Origin: an uncultured Bacilli bacterium
GTDB lineage: Bacteria; Bacillota_I; Bacilli_A; RF39; UBA660
Direction of reading: 5' to 3'
NCBI GenBank assembly: GCA_934119965.1
Contig: CAKOTA010000001.1
Location: 1-64,000 of the forward strand
DNA: 64,000 nt
Shown: positions 16,567 through 25,000 of the stretch, piece after piece
Layout: each line of letters opens with the position of its first letter
How positions within the stretch are numbered: position 1 is the stretch's first letter
The notes under the pieces: generated by a model
Seen by the model: the letters and a program-made list of their open reading frames with translations, nothing else
What the model was told of the DNA's origin: nothing
Databases searched by the model: none
Made by a program: the position numbers and the translations under genes

Positions 16567-16631
16567 ATAATGATGTTTAAATGAGAATGTAATGATATTA
16601 AGGTATAAATTTTATTTGAAATATGTGTTTA

Positions 16632-16658
16632 TAAAAAATCGCTTTAATTAAAGCGATT
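16632..16658 (-). terminator. Terminator of the first collagen-like gene
   Basis: Perfect 22-base palindrome at 16637-16658 (AATCGCTTTAA and its complement), followed on the minus strand by six T. Confidence 0.85.
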
Positions 16659-16663
16659 CGTAT

Positions 16664-17590
16664 TTATATTTGAACATTATATTTTTTTATAAGTAAATTG
16701 ACATTTGCAAAATCAATATTGGCAGTACTACTATCTCCTATAACACCACAACGAACATAAATGGTAGTTTGAGTATCTATTTTTATCATTATTGATTCTG
16801 AACAATCCATTCTAGATGTAGTTCCTGCTTTAACTTCAAATGAAAGATCCTGTATTACATAACCATTAGCGTTTGACAAATAAAAGATAGCTCCATGACT
16901 TTGATCAACTCCTGATATTTGACCACATAAAGTTATTTCGTAAATACCTGGTTCAACTAATACAATATTTGTATTATCTGTTAGATTAAAGTAATCATTA
17001 TTGTCTGGGATACTTAAATATTCTTGAAATGTCATAACCTTTGAATAATGTGCTTGAGCAAAACTAACAAATAAAACTGCATCGTAACTTGTAGGACTTA
17101 GTGCAGGTGTTCCAGCAGGCCCAGTAGGGCCAATATCTCCTTTAGGACCAGTTGGACCGATTTCACCTTGTGGTCCAATATCACCTTTGTCTCCTTTTGG
17201 AATAGTAAATTCTAAGGTATGTTCTAGTCCAATTTTAGTATCAGAAACTTGTGCTTGTGTTCCTTCTTTTCCAGTTATAGTATTACCAATTACAAAGGTT
17301 TCGGTATCACCAGCTGGACCTTTAATATTGCCAACATCTGTCCAATCATTAATATCGTAATTCCAGATATATAATTCACCATTTACTATATAGGCATCAC
17401 CATTTTTTCCAATAGGATGTTCTTTTTTTAAATCATCTATACTATTATAACTTCCTTGTATTTCTAAACCTTTGCCAGCAGGTCCAGTAGGTCCAGTAGG
17501 GCCTGCATAAGGAATAATCCCTGCTTTTTTTAGTGTTGAACGAATTTTATTATTCATCATAATTTCATTAATTTTATCTTCATATTTCAT
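16664..17590 (-). CDS. BclA-like collagen-repeat surface protein
   Basis: A 308-residue protein. The N-terminal ~33 residues are charged and helical (KYEDKINEIMMNNKIRSTLKK), followed by GPTGPTGPAGKG, a globular insert (GKNGDAYIVNGELYIWNYD), a second collagen run (GDKGDIGPQGEIGPTGPKGD...GTP), and a C-terminal ~135-residue beta-rich domain resembling the TNF/C1q-like head of BclA. There is no signal peptide or sortase motif, as in exosporium BclA proteins that reach the spore surface from the mother cell. ATG 17590 follows GAGGTGA; the GTG nine bases upstream overlaps that site. CATAAATTA at 17617-17625 resembles a SigK -10. Spore-surface location is inference. Confidence 0.8.
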   Translation of the reverse strand: MKYEDKINEIMMNNKIRSTLKKAGIIPYAGPTGPTGPAGKGLEIQGSYNSIDDLKKEHPIGKNGDAYIVNGELYIWNYDINDWTDVGNIKGPAGDTETFVIGNTITGKEGTQAQVSDTKIGLEHTLEFTIPKGDKGDIGPQGEIGPTGPKGDIGPTGPAGTPALSPTSYDAVLFVSFAQAHYSKVMTFQEYLSIPDNNDYFNLTDNTNIVLVEPGIYEITLCGQISGVDQSHGAIFYLSNANGYVIQDLSFEVKAGTTSRMDCSESIMIKIDTQTTIYVRCGVIGDSSTANIDFANVNLLIKKYNVQI

Positions 17591-17801
17591 TTTAGTCACC
17601 TCAATAATAGTTATTATAATTTATGTGGTTATATTTTTTTTGGTTATGCTTTTGTATATAGAAAGGAATAAATATAAAAATTACAACTTGCTATTCTAGT
17701 GTATTAAAAAATTATATGGTTTTATATATTTTTAATTGACTATTGGTTTTTAAAAAATTATGTTATATAATAATGTAAATTAGATTGATAGGTGTTAATA
17801 A

Positions 17802-18152
17802 TTGGATGCAAGTAATTTTAATACCGCATTAATTACCAAAAATTTATTACAACCATTAGTATCTAAATTCAGGGAACAAGTTATTAAGGCTAAAGTAAAA
17901 GCAGATAGAAATGAACTTATAAGATATATTGGAGAGGATAATTTTGAAGAATTAGTTGATGCAGTTAATAAGGTAGATTATCTTTCGCGCAATGGAGTTG
18001 TTCGCAAACTTAATACATCACAAGATGATAGTATGGTTAAAGAATATTATGAACAAGTAGAAAGAGTGAAAAAAATATATATTAATATTGATAATTATTA
18101 TAATAGTAATATTGATAATTTAATAACTCAATCTTTTCATAAAAAAATGTAA
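17802..18152 (+). CDS. Hypothetical protein, 116 residues
   Basis: A mostly helical, charged protein starting MDASNFNTALITKNLLQPLV and containing IRYIGEDNFEELVDAVNKVD. It starts with TTG at 17802, since AGGTG lies eight bases upstream and no in-frame ATG exists near it. There is no signal peptide or membrane helix. I do not recognise the family. It stands alone between the collagen-like gene and another unknown gene, in the accessory patch that also contains gene relics. Confidence 0.6.
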   Translation: MDASNFNTALITKNLLQPLVSKFREQVIKAKVKADRNELIRYIGEDNFEELVDAVNKVDYLSRNGVVRKLNTSQDDSMVKEYYEQVERVKKIYINIDNYYNSNIDNLITQSFHKKM

Positions 18153-18241
18153 ATAAGGAAAATATTTATTTTCAAAGTTGAAAATTTTTATATAGAAATA
18201 ATATATAGTAATTTAATGAAATTGTTTATTTAATATATTAA

Positions 18242-18267
18242 AAAGAAACTTAATAAGTTTCTTTTTT
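18242..18267 (+). terminator. Terminator after the 116-residue gene
   Basis: Stem AAAGAAACTT/AAGTTTCTTT with a four-base loop and a T run. The rest of the 18153-18425 gap holds only A+T-rich sequence and the ribosome site of the next gene. Confidence 0.7.
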
Positions 18268-18425
18268 GGTATATTTGATTATTATTTTGTTAATTATTTC
18301 AGATCATATTTTTACATTTCGTTAAATCTATTAATTAAATTATATATAAATATTTATAAAATTATAATAGATTTATAAGGAAATTGGTAATTTATGTCGT
18401 ATGATTTTAATGAGGAGGAAAAAGT

Positions 18426-19181
18426 ATGCAAACTAAAATAAATGGTGTGCAAAATGAACATTGTTTCTCAAAGTATCTAAATGGTAATAAAGTTAAATTT
18501 TTAAATCCAATGTTTAAAGATTTAATATATTCATTATTTCCTAAGGCTTTAGAAAATTCAAAGATTAATTGTAGAGTAGATTATAATAAGAAAAAATATG
18601 ATTTGGTAATTAAAATAGAAGATACAATTAAAAAGATAAGTATAAAAAAAGGAATAAATAATTCTGTCCATGTTGAAGGTATTTCTAGTTTTATTCATTT
18701 TTTAATTGATTCTGGTGTTTCTAAAGAAATTGTTACTAGTTACTTAAAGTATCATTATGCTGATGGGACGACTAATGGTAGTGGCAAAGAAAGATTATCA
18801 GTAGAAGAGTATAAGAAAAATAATCAATTAGAAATAGATAAAATAAATATAGCAATTAATAATGAATATATATTGAAAAGAGCAATTAATAGATTTATTT
18901 TACAAGGAAAAAATTCTAATGAATGTGTTGATGCTATTATATATGGAACAATTGAAGATTTCTTCTTTATTACTAAAAAAGAAGTGGAAAAAATAATTTT
19001 GTCTAAAAAGGACATTTATTCAAGGGGAGTTCATTTTGCAAATTTATATTGTCAACCTATGACTAGAAATTTAAACAGAAATTCAAGATATGAAAATAAG
19101 AGATTTTGTGTTCAAATTAAATGGTATAGTATCTTTGATGATATTATTGAGTATAGGAATAATCAATTGTTGAATAATTAA
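18426..19181 (+). CDS. Hypothetical protein with a possible PD-(D/E)XK-like core
   Basis: A 251-residue protein with a strong GAGGAGG ribosome site. Residues E43, D59 and S72-I73-K74 in KKYDLVIKIED...KISIKKG recall the D...(E/x)-x-K core of restriction-type nucleases, placed on two beta strands after a helix, but the glutamate of the E-x-K is a serine. A conserved-looking segment KYHYADGTTNGSGKERLS follows, then a helical half. I do not recognise a named family. It is an orphan with no methylase nearby, in a region with signs of gene gain and loss. Nuclease activity is speculative. Confidence 0.6.
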   Translation: MQTKINGVQNEHCFSKYLNGNKVKFLNPMFKDLIYSLFPKALENSKINCRVDYNKKKYDLVIKIEDTIKKISIKKGINNSVHVEGISSFIHFLIDSGVSKEIVTSYLKYHYADGTTNGSGKERLSVEEYKKNNQLEIDKINIAINNEYILKRAINRFILQGKNSNECVDAIIYGTIEDFFFITKKEVEKIILSKKDIYSRGVHFANLYCQPMTRNLNRNSRYENKRFCVQIKWYSIFDDIIEYRNNQLLNN

Positions 19182-19286
19182 AATAAAAAATAGTCATAGA
19201 TAATAATTTGATTGATGTAGTTTAATGGAAAGAAATACTAAAAAAAGGTTAATCTTAATATTTTTTTAATCCATTTTATATTTGTT

Positions 19287-19306
19287 TTCCAAGCATGACT
19301 GCGTGA
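19287..19306 (+). repeat. Inverted copy of part of the neighbouring tRNA-Gly
   Basis: The plus strand here matches 19 bases of the minus-strand tRNA-Gly (19375-19393, anticodon loop through T-arm start) with one inserted A. It lies just beyond the tRNA terminator and in the opposite orientation. Confidence 0.7.
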
Positions 19307-19315
19307 AATAAGTAC

Positions 19316-19340
19316 AAAAAAACAGACTATATAAAGTCTG
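19316..19340 (-). terminator. Terminator of tRNA-Gly
   Basis: On the minus strand CAGACT (19340-19335) and AGTCTG (19328-19323) form a stem followed by seven T. Confidence 0.75.
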
Positions 19341-19350
19341 CAATTTCATA

Positions 19351-19424
19351 TGGAGCAGATGATGAGAATCGAACTCACGCAGTCAGCTTGGAAGGCTGAG
19401 GTTCTACCATTAAACTACATCTGC
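19351..19424 (-). tRNA. tRNA-Gly (anticodon TCC), CCA encoded
   Basis: The minus strand reads GCAGATG at the acceptor 5' side, pairing with CATCTGC, then D-arm GTTTAATGGTAGAAC, anticodon stem-loop TCAGC-CTTCCAA-GCTGA with TCC as anticodon, T-loop GTTCGATTC, discriminator T and an encoded CCA. It would read GGA and probably the other GGN codons. All arms pair normally. It stands alone with its own terminator. Confidence 0.95.
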
Positions 19425-19622
19425 ATTTAAGTAGGCAATATTAATTATACTAGATTTTGCGTGAATGTCAATAACTTTTTCAAAAAAAATTCTCTTTTTT
19501 AAATTTTTTTTGAGATTTAGTTAATGTAAATTTAATGTTAAAATATAATTATAATAGTTATAACATTGAAAAAATATAGCAATTATAGTATAATTTATTT
19601 AATGTGAAATGGAGTGAATAAA

Positions 19623-20069
19623 ATGGACTTTATAAAGAAAAATAAATTATTATCAATATTTATAGGATTATTAATTGTATTCATCATATTAGCTGTTGTA
19701 CTATTAATGCAACTTATTGGTGGTAACAAAAAGGGTGAATATGGTGATCGCTTAACTGGAATTGAAAAAGTGGAAATAACATCAAATACAAAAAATCAAA
19801 TAGAAAAAGAAATAGCAAACGAAGAACTAGTAACAAAGGTAAAATATGATTTAAAAGGTAGACTAGTAAATATAGTATTAAATGTCAAAGATGAAAAAGA
19901 AATAGATTCAGTAAAAGAAATAGGAAATAAAATACTATCTTATTTTGATGAAAAACAACTTTCATATTATGATATTCAAATACTAGTAAATAGTGACAAT
20001 GAAAAAAGTGAAAAATATCCAATAATAGGTTATAAACATAAAACAAGAGATGCAATAAACTGGGATTAG
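19623..20069 (+). CDS. Membrane-anchored protein of unknown function
   Basis: A 148-residue protein: short basic start MDFIKKNK, one membrane helix (LLSIFIGLLIVFIILAVVLLM), then an extracytoplasmic alpha/beta domain (VTKVKYDLKGRLVNIVLNVK...ISYFDEKQLSYYDIQILVNS) that resembles small Asp23- or YcgL-like folds only loosely. ATG 19623 follows GGAG; an in-frame GTG at 19614 overlaps that site. The stop is nine bases before the ATG of the sensor-like gene, so the two probably form an operon and may work together at the membrane. Confidence 0.65.
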   Translation: MDFIKKNKLLSIFIGLLIVFIILAVVLLMQLIGGNKKGEYGDRLTGIEKVEITSNTKNQIEKEIANEELVTKVKYDLKGRLVNIVLNVKDEKEIDSVKEIGNKILSYFDEKQLSYYDIQILVNSDNEKSEKYPIIGYKHKTRDAINWD

Positions 20070-20078
20070 GTGAAAAAA

Positions 20079-22112
20079 ATGAAAAAAATATTAAAAATAG
20101 TAATAACAGTAGTTGTAATACTGAGTATCGGATTAGGAGTATTTTATGTATTAAATAAATCCGATAAAAATACAACACTATCAATATTAGAAAAACAATG
20201 GATTGAAGATAATAAAAACACAATGCAAGACTTTGCAATCTTAAATGATATACCAATATATAATCACGATGGAGCAGGGATAATCTATGACTTTTTGCAA
20301 GACTTAGAAGAAACAACAGGATTAGAATTTAATAAAATGACTTATGCTTATGGGAAAGAATCACCATCAAAATACTCATTTGCAATCAAAAATAAAAAAG
20401 CAAAAAATGACATTTTAATAGAACAAGATAATTATGTATTAGTAACAAAAGAAAATAAAAAAATAGTAAATCTAGATGAAATTACTGATATGACAATTGG
20501 TGTTGAAAAAGATAAAATGTCAGATGTTGATAATTACTTAAACATAAATAATAAAAATTCTTTAACATCTTACAATAATATTGAAGAAATGATTGAAGAA
20601 TTTAAAAACGACAAAACTAAACTAACAGCAATTGTTATCCCTAAAAAAATGTATGTAGATGATATAATTAAAAATAAATTTTATATAAACTATAACATTA
20701 CAGAAATGACATTAGACTATGTGATTACACTAGGTGATAATGCAACATTAAACAATATAATAAAAAAATATTATGAAAAGTGGAATAATGAAAACTATAA
20801 AAAACTATATGGTAAATATTTTACAAACGAATACTTTGAATCTTCCAATATTAACAATGATTCACAAGTAAAATTTGAAAGTAAACAATATAAATACGGA
20901 TTTGTTAACCTAAAACCATATGATCAATTAATTAATAATAAATTAATAGGAACAAATACCGAAATAATCAAAAAATTTACTGATATATCAGAAATTGAAA
21001 TACTATATACAGAATATAGTGATATTGCAAGCTTATTAAAAGCATTTAATGATAAAAAAGTAGACTTTATATTCAATAATAACTCAAATGAAAAATATTC
21101 AGTCAAAACAAAAGAAACAGTATCACCATATGAAGAAAAAATTGCTATAATATCTCACAATAAAAACAATAAAGTAATAAATTCAATTAAATCAATTGAT
21201 TATGCTTATACAATAAAAAATACAAAAATAAGTAATTATTTAGAAAAAAATAAAATAGAAACAAAACAATATAAAAATATTGATACATTACTTTCAAAAA
21301 TAAATCAAAAATCAATTCTTGTAATAGATTATGATACTTATAATGTGTATAAAAATAAAGAATTGAAAGACTATGAGATAAGAACAACTTTCAATTTGGA
21401 TAGTGATTATAATTATGTATTTAATGTTAATAACTCAAACGATACATTCTATAAATACTTTGATTTTTACTTATCATTCGCCGATAGTAAAAACATTATA
21501 GAAAAAGTAAACTATAAAGATTTTGTTACTGAAAGCAACAATGCAATTATAAAAAATATTTTAATAATAGTATGTTCTTTAATATCATTAGGAATAATTA
21601 CAATCATCATTAAAATAGTTAAAAATAGCAAAAAAACAATTCAAGGTGTTAGTAAAGAAGATAAATTAAAATATATAGATATGTTAACATCATTAAAAAA
21701 TAGAAACTATTTGAATGACCATATCGAAAAATGGGATGATTCACAAATATATCCACAAACAATAATTATTGTTGACTTAAACAATGTAGCTTATATAAAT
21801 GATAATTATGGTCATAGTGAAGGCGATAATGTCATAACAGAAGCTGCCAATATATTAATAAGAAACCAATTAGAACAAACAGAAATAATAAGAACAAATG
21901 GTAATGAATTTTTAATATATTTAGTAGGATATGAAGAAAAACAAATAATTGCTTACAAGAGAAAACTTACAAAAGAATTTAAGGAATTATCTCACGGATT
22001 TGGTGCTGCGATTGGTTATAGTATGATTACTGATGGTCTTAAAACTATTGATGATGCTATAAATGAAGCAACGTTAGACATGAGAGCAAATAAAGAAGAA
22101 ACTGAAAATTAG
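20079..22112 (+). CDS. Membrane sensor with two periplasmic-binding-like domains and a degenerate GGDEF
   Basis: A 677-residue protein: N-terminal membrane helix, two tandem extracytoplasmic regions that look like type-3 solute-binding domains (first ~45-265, second ~270-490), a second membrane helix near 495-515, and a C-terminal GGDEF-like domain. That domain keeps MLTSLKNRNYLNDHI and VDLNNVAYINDNYGHSEGDN, but the active-site loop is RTNGNEF instead of GG(D/E)EF, so it may not make cyclic di-GMP. ATG 20079 follows AGGTG. It overlaps functionally with the preceding membrane protein. No other cyclic-di-GMP gene is in the window. The ligand may be an amino acid or peptide. Confidence 0.75.
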   Translation: MKKILKIVITVVVILSIGLGVFYVLNKSDKNTTLSILEKQWIEDNKNTMQDFAILNDIPIYNHDGAGIIYDFLQDLEETTGLEFNKMTYAYGKESPSKYSFAIKNKKAKNDILIEQDNYVLVTKENKKIVNLDEITDMTIGVEKDKMSDVDNYLNINNKNSLTSYNNIEEMIEEFKNDKTKLTAIVIPKKMYVDDIIKNKFYINYNITEMTLDYVITLGDNATLNNIIKKYYEKWNNENYKKLYGKYFTNEYFESSNINNDSQVKFESKQYKYGFVNLKPYDQLINNKLIGTNTEIIKKFTDISEIEILYTEYSDIASLLKAFNDKKVDFIFNNNSNEKYSVKTKETVSPYEEKIAIISHNKNNKVINSIKSIDYAYTIKNTKISNYLEKNKIETKQYKNIDTLLSKINQKSILVIDYDTYNVYKNKELKDYEIRTTFNLDSDYNYVFNVNNSNDTFYKYFDFYLSFADSKNIIEKVNYKDFVTESNNAIIKNILIIVCSLISLGIITIIIKIVKNSKKTIQGVSKEDKLKYIDMLTSLKNRNYLNDHIEKWDDSQIYPQTIIIVDLNNVAYINDNYGHSEGDNVITEAANILIRNQLEQTEIIRTNGNEFLIYLVGYEEKQIIAYKRKLTKEFKELSHGFGAAIGYSMITDGLKTIDDAINEATLDMRANKEETEN

Positions 22113-22123
22113 TTTCTTTTTTT
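22096..22123 (+). terminator. Terminator of the sensor operon
   Basis: Stem AAGAAACT (22096-22103) / AGTTTCTT (22111-22118) with a T tract. The lepA -10 TATAAT lies 13 bases further on. Confidence 0.7.
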
Positions 22124-22156
22124 CTATAAATTTGATATAATTTAAAAGGTGATTTT

Positions 22157-23953
22157 ATGAATCAAAATAATATTAGAAATTTTTCAATAATCGCACACAT
22201 TGATCACGGTAAAAGTACTTTAGCCGATAGAATTCTAGAAATAACAGGAGCTATCACAGATAGGGAAAAACAAGATCAATTGTTAGATAGTATGGATATT
22301 GAAAGAGAAAGAGGAATAACAATTAAATTAAATGCTGTTAGTTTAACTTATAAATATAATAATGAAGAATATTATTTAAATTTAATTGATACTCCAGGTC
22401 ACGTAGACTTTTCGTATGAAGTATCTCGTTCTTTAGCAGCCTGTGAAGGCGCAATACTTGTAGTAGATGCTGCTCAAGGAATTGAAGCTCAAACTTTAGC
22501 AAATCTTTATTTAGCAATGGAAAATGATTTGAAAATCATTCCTGTTATAAATAAAATTGACTTACCAAACGCAGATATACCAAAAGTAAAAAAAGAACTA
22601 ATTGAACAATTAGGTTTTAAAGAAGAAGAGATAATTTGTACAAGCGCTAAAAACGGAATTGGAATAAAAGAATTAGTCGAAAGAATAATAGAAGTAGTTC
22701 CAGCTCCAACTGGAAACAATAAGGAAAAACTACAAGCTTTAATATTTGATAGTTATTTTGATGCTTATAGGGGAATAATTACTTCAATTAGAATTGTAAA
22801 TGGTAGTGTTAAAGTTGGAGATAAAATTAAGATGGTTGCAACTAATGCCACTTATGAAGTAATTGAACTTGGAATTCATAATCCTCATGAAGTAAAAAAG
22901 AAAGAACTTAATACAGGTGATGTTGGATACTTATGCGCAAGTATCAAAAGTATTGAAGATGTAAAAGTGGGAGATACAATTACTTCAGCTAATAATCCAG
23001 CTCAACAATTAGAAGGATATAAACCAATGAAACCAATGGTATTCTGTGGAATATATCCAACTGAGTCATCTAAATTTCCAGATTTAAGGGAAGCCTTAGA
23101 AAAATTAAAATTAAATGATGCGTCTTTAGAATTTACACCTGAAACATCACAAGCATTAGGTTTTGGATTCAGATGTGGCTTTTTAGGCTTATTACATATG
23201 GAAATAATTGAAGAAAGAATAGAAAGAGAATTTAACATTGATTTAATTGCTACTTCTCCGTCAGTTATTTATGATGTTGAACTAACTGATAAAACAAATA
23301 TTTTAATAGATAGTCCAGCTAAAATGCCTGAAAAAGTTAAAATAAATAAAATTAGTGAACCATATATTAAAACTAATATATTTGTTCCAAGTATGTATAT
23401 TGGTTCAATTATGGAGCTATGTCAAGATAAAAGAGGAAACTATATTGGAATGGAATATCTAGATCAAACTAGAGTAAACATTCATTATGAGATTCCACTA
23501 TCAGAAATCGTATACGACTTTTTTGATAAATTAAAATCTTCAACTAAAGGATATGCTTCATTTGATTATGAATTAATTGGATATAAACCCAGTGATTTAG
23601 TTAAAATGGATATTTTATTAAATGGTGAAATAGTAGATGCCTTAAGTGTTATTGTTCATAAAGACTTTGCTTACAAAAGAGGAAAAGCAATAGTTGAAAA
23701 TTTGAAAAAAATGATTCCAAGACAACAATTTGAAGTACCAGTTCAAGCAAGTATTGGTTCAAAAGTCATAGCAAGAGAAACAATTAAAGCCGTAAGAAAA
23801 GATGTTTTAGCAAAATGTTATGGTGGCGATGTTTCTAGAAAAAGAAAACTACTTGAAAAACAAAAAGAAGGTAAAAAAAGAATGAAAGTAGTTGGTAGTG
23901 TTGAAATTCCTCAAGAAGCTTTTTTAGCTGTTTTATCAATGGATGAGGAATAA
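22157..23953 (+). CDS. lepA: Elongation factor 4 (LepA)
   Basis: A translational GTPase that acts on stalled or mispositioned ribosomes. The 598-residue protein has G1 AHIDHGKST (13-21), the [20 protein letters not shown] switch II region, NKID for guanine recognition and SAKNG. The C-terminal LepA-specific domain ends with [20 protein letters not shown]. Its length matches the family. GGTGAT is the ribosome site and the leader is short. Bacillus has hemN/hemW just after lepA; here three SpoIIID-like genes come between. Confidence 0.97.
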   Translation: MNQNNIRNFSIIAHIDHGKSTLADRILEITGAITDREKQDQLLDSMDIERERGITIKLNAVSLTYKYNNEEYYLNLIDTPGHVDFSYEVSRSLAACEGAILVVDAAQGIEAQTLANLYLAMENDLKIIPVINKIDLPNADIPKVKKELIEQLGFKEEEIICTSAKNGIGIKELVERIIEVVPAPTGNNKEKLQALIFDSYFDAYRGIITSIRIVNGSVKVGDKIKMVATNATYEVIELGIHNPHEVKKKELNTGDVGYLCASIKSIEDVKVGDTITSANNPAQQLEGYKPMKPMVFCGIYPTESSKFPDLREALEKLKLNDASLEFTPETSQALGFGFRCGFLGLLHMEIIEERIEREFNIDLIATSPSVIYDVELTDKTNILIDSPAKMPEKVKINKISEPYIKTNIFVPSMYIGSIMELCQDKRGNYIGMEYLDQTRVNIHYEIPLSEIVYDFFDKLKSSTKGYASFDYELIGYKPSDLVKMDILLNGEIVDALSVIVHKDFAYKRGKAIVENLKKMIPRQQFEVPVQASIGSKVIARETIKAVRKDVLAKCYGGDVSRKRKLLEKQKEGKKRMKVVGSVEIPQEAFLAVLSMDEE

Positions 23954-24005
23954 ATTTTAAAAAAGGTTAGTATTATGTTGTATGATGTATAGAAAGGATA
24001 CATAT

Positions 24006-24266
24006 ATGAATATAAGAATTGAACAAAGAGTATTAAGCATTGGAGAAAGATTTGTGTTACAAAAAGAACAAAATCCAACAGTAAGAAGTATAGCCTATGA
24101 GTATGGAATATCTAAAAGTACAGCTCATAAGGATTTAACAAAGCGACTTGAAGAATGCGATAAGTCCTTGTATACAGAAGTACAAAAAATATTAGAAAAA
24201 AATACTGAAGAACGCCATATAAGAGGTGGCGAAGCTACAAAGAAAAAATATTTAAAGAAGGTATAA
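24006..24266 (+). CDS. spoIIID: Sporulation regulator SpoIIID
   Basis: An 86-residue DNA-binding protein that adjusts SigE and SigK regulons in the mother cell. The helix-turn-helix is in VRSIAYEYGISKSTAHKDLT, and the C-terminal basic segment RHIRGGEATKKKY matches the SpoIIID signature (RHLRGGEATKLKY in Bacillus). The ATG at 24006 is set by GAAAGGA eight bases upstream; an earlier in-frame ATG at 23982 is less likely. A related double-domain gene begins four bases after its stop, suggesting an operon. Confidence 0.92.
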   Translation: MNIRIEQRVLSIGERFVLQKEQNPTVRSIAYEYGISKSTAHKDLTKRLEECDKSLYTEVQKILEKNTEERHIRGGEATKKKYLKKV

Positions 24267-24269
24267 ACT

Positions 24270-24713
24270 ATGGATGCAGTAAGACAAAAGAAAATTTTAG
24301 AAGTTGCAAAATATATTATTGCCAATAAAGCAACAATTGCTATGACAGCTGATTATTTTGGATTATCAGTTTCTTCTATAAAAAAATATATAAATGATCA
24401 GGATAAACTAAAAGCAATTGATTTTGAAATATATAATGAAGTTAAAAAAGTTCAAAATGAATTAGAAAATATAGGACATTACATTGGTGGAAAAAATGGA
24501 ATAAGAGAACCAAAATATACAGAATTTGAGGCATTAGAAATCGCGGAAACAATGATTTCAGAATCTTTGACTATAACAGAGGCAGCTAAGAAATTTGATA
24601 TTCCTAAATCAACATTATATGAAAGAATTAGGGCTATAAAGGATGATGAAATTCAAAATGAGTTGAATTTATTATTAGAAAATAATAAAGAAAGATTTGG
24701 ACCTCAAAAATAA
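24270..24713 (+). CDS. Tandem SpoIIID-like DNA-binding protein
   Basis: A 147-residue protein with two copies of a SpoIIID-like fold. The first (about 8-75) has IAMTADYFGLSVSSIKKYIN and a GHYIGGKNG end resembling the GGEATK segment; the second (about 88-145) has LTITEAAKKFDIPKSTLYER. It directly follows spoIIID. It may bind longer or tandem sites than SpoIIID, or modulate it. I know of no named equivalent; the relationship to SpoIIID is by pattern and position. Confidence 0.7.
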   Translation: MDAVRQKKILEVAKYIIANKATIAMTADYFGLSVSSIKKYINDQDKLKAIDFEIYNEVKKVQNELENIGHYIGGKNGIREPKYTEFEALEIAETMISESLTITEAAKKFDIPKSTLYERIRAIKDDEIQNELNLLLENNKERFGPQK

Positions 24714-24717
24714 AAAT

Positions 24718-24745
24718 TTGACAAAATAAAAAAATAGTATATAAT
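24718..24745 (+). promoter_or_regulatory. Strong promoter, first copy of a 39-base duplicated element
   Basis: TTGACA (24718-24723), 16 bases, TATAAT (24740-24745). The stretch 24715-24753 is identical to 29896-29934 upstream of the SGNH-like gene; both are followed a few bases later by AAAGGGGGA as ribosome site. Confidence 0.8.
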
Positions 24746-24775
24746 ACATAACTAATCAAAGGGGGATTGGTTGCT

Positions 24776-24961
24776 ATGAATAAAGAAAGAAGAATTAATT
24801 TAGAATATGAAATGTTTTTAAATGGTTATTCAATAAAACAAATAGCCGAATTATTAAATGTTTCCTATTTAAAAGTTAAAATTGATATTAATAAAGCACA
24901 AAGAATAATTAACAAAGAAAAAATATTAATTAATAAGGGGTTAAGAATAAGTTTTAATTAA
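24776..24961 (+). CDS. Mini helix-turn-helix protein, third of the SpoIIID-like cluster
   Basis: A 61-residue basic protein starting MNKERRINLEYEMFLNGYS with a helix-turn-helix in IKQIAELLNVSYLKVKIDIN, arranged like the DNA-binding core of SpoIIID. ATG 24776 is set by the AGGGGGA site. It has its own strong promoter and a terminator that overlaps its last codons. Probably a small transcription regulator; its target is unknown. Confidence 0.6.
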   Translation: MNKERRINLEYEMFLNGYSIKQIAELLNVSYLKVKIDINKAQRIINKEKILINKGLRISFN

Positions 24962-24974
24962 AACTTATTTTTTT
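24947..24974 (+). terminator. Terminator of the mini HTH gene
   Basis: Stem AATAAGTTTT/AAAACTTATT with a short loop and seven T, leading at once into the hemW -10 box TATAAT. Confidence 0.8.
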
Positions 24975-25000
24975 GTGATATAATTGAATTAGGTGGTAGT

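Noticed and set aside
16504..16620. Reading TGA as tryptophan would extend the carboxymuconolactone decarboxylase fragment to 16606, hinting at the Mycoplasma code.
   Set aside because: TGA clearly ends radC, mrnC and other genes, and all recognised proteins use TGG for tryptophan. The extended frame does not resemble the family.
19287..19306. A second tRNA gene or T-box element near tRNA-Gly.
   Set aside because: Only the anticodon-to-T-arm part is present, with no acceptor or D arm, and there is no downstream synthetase or transport gene for a T-box.
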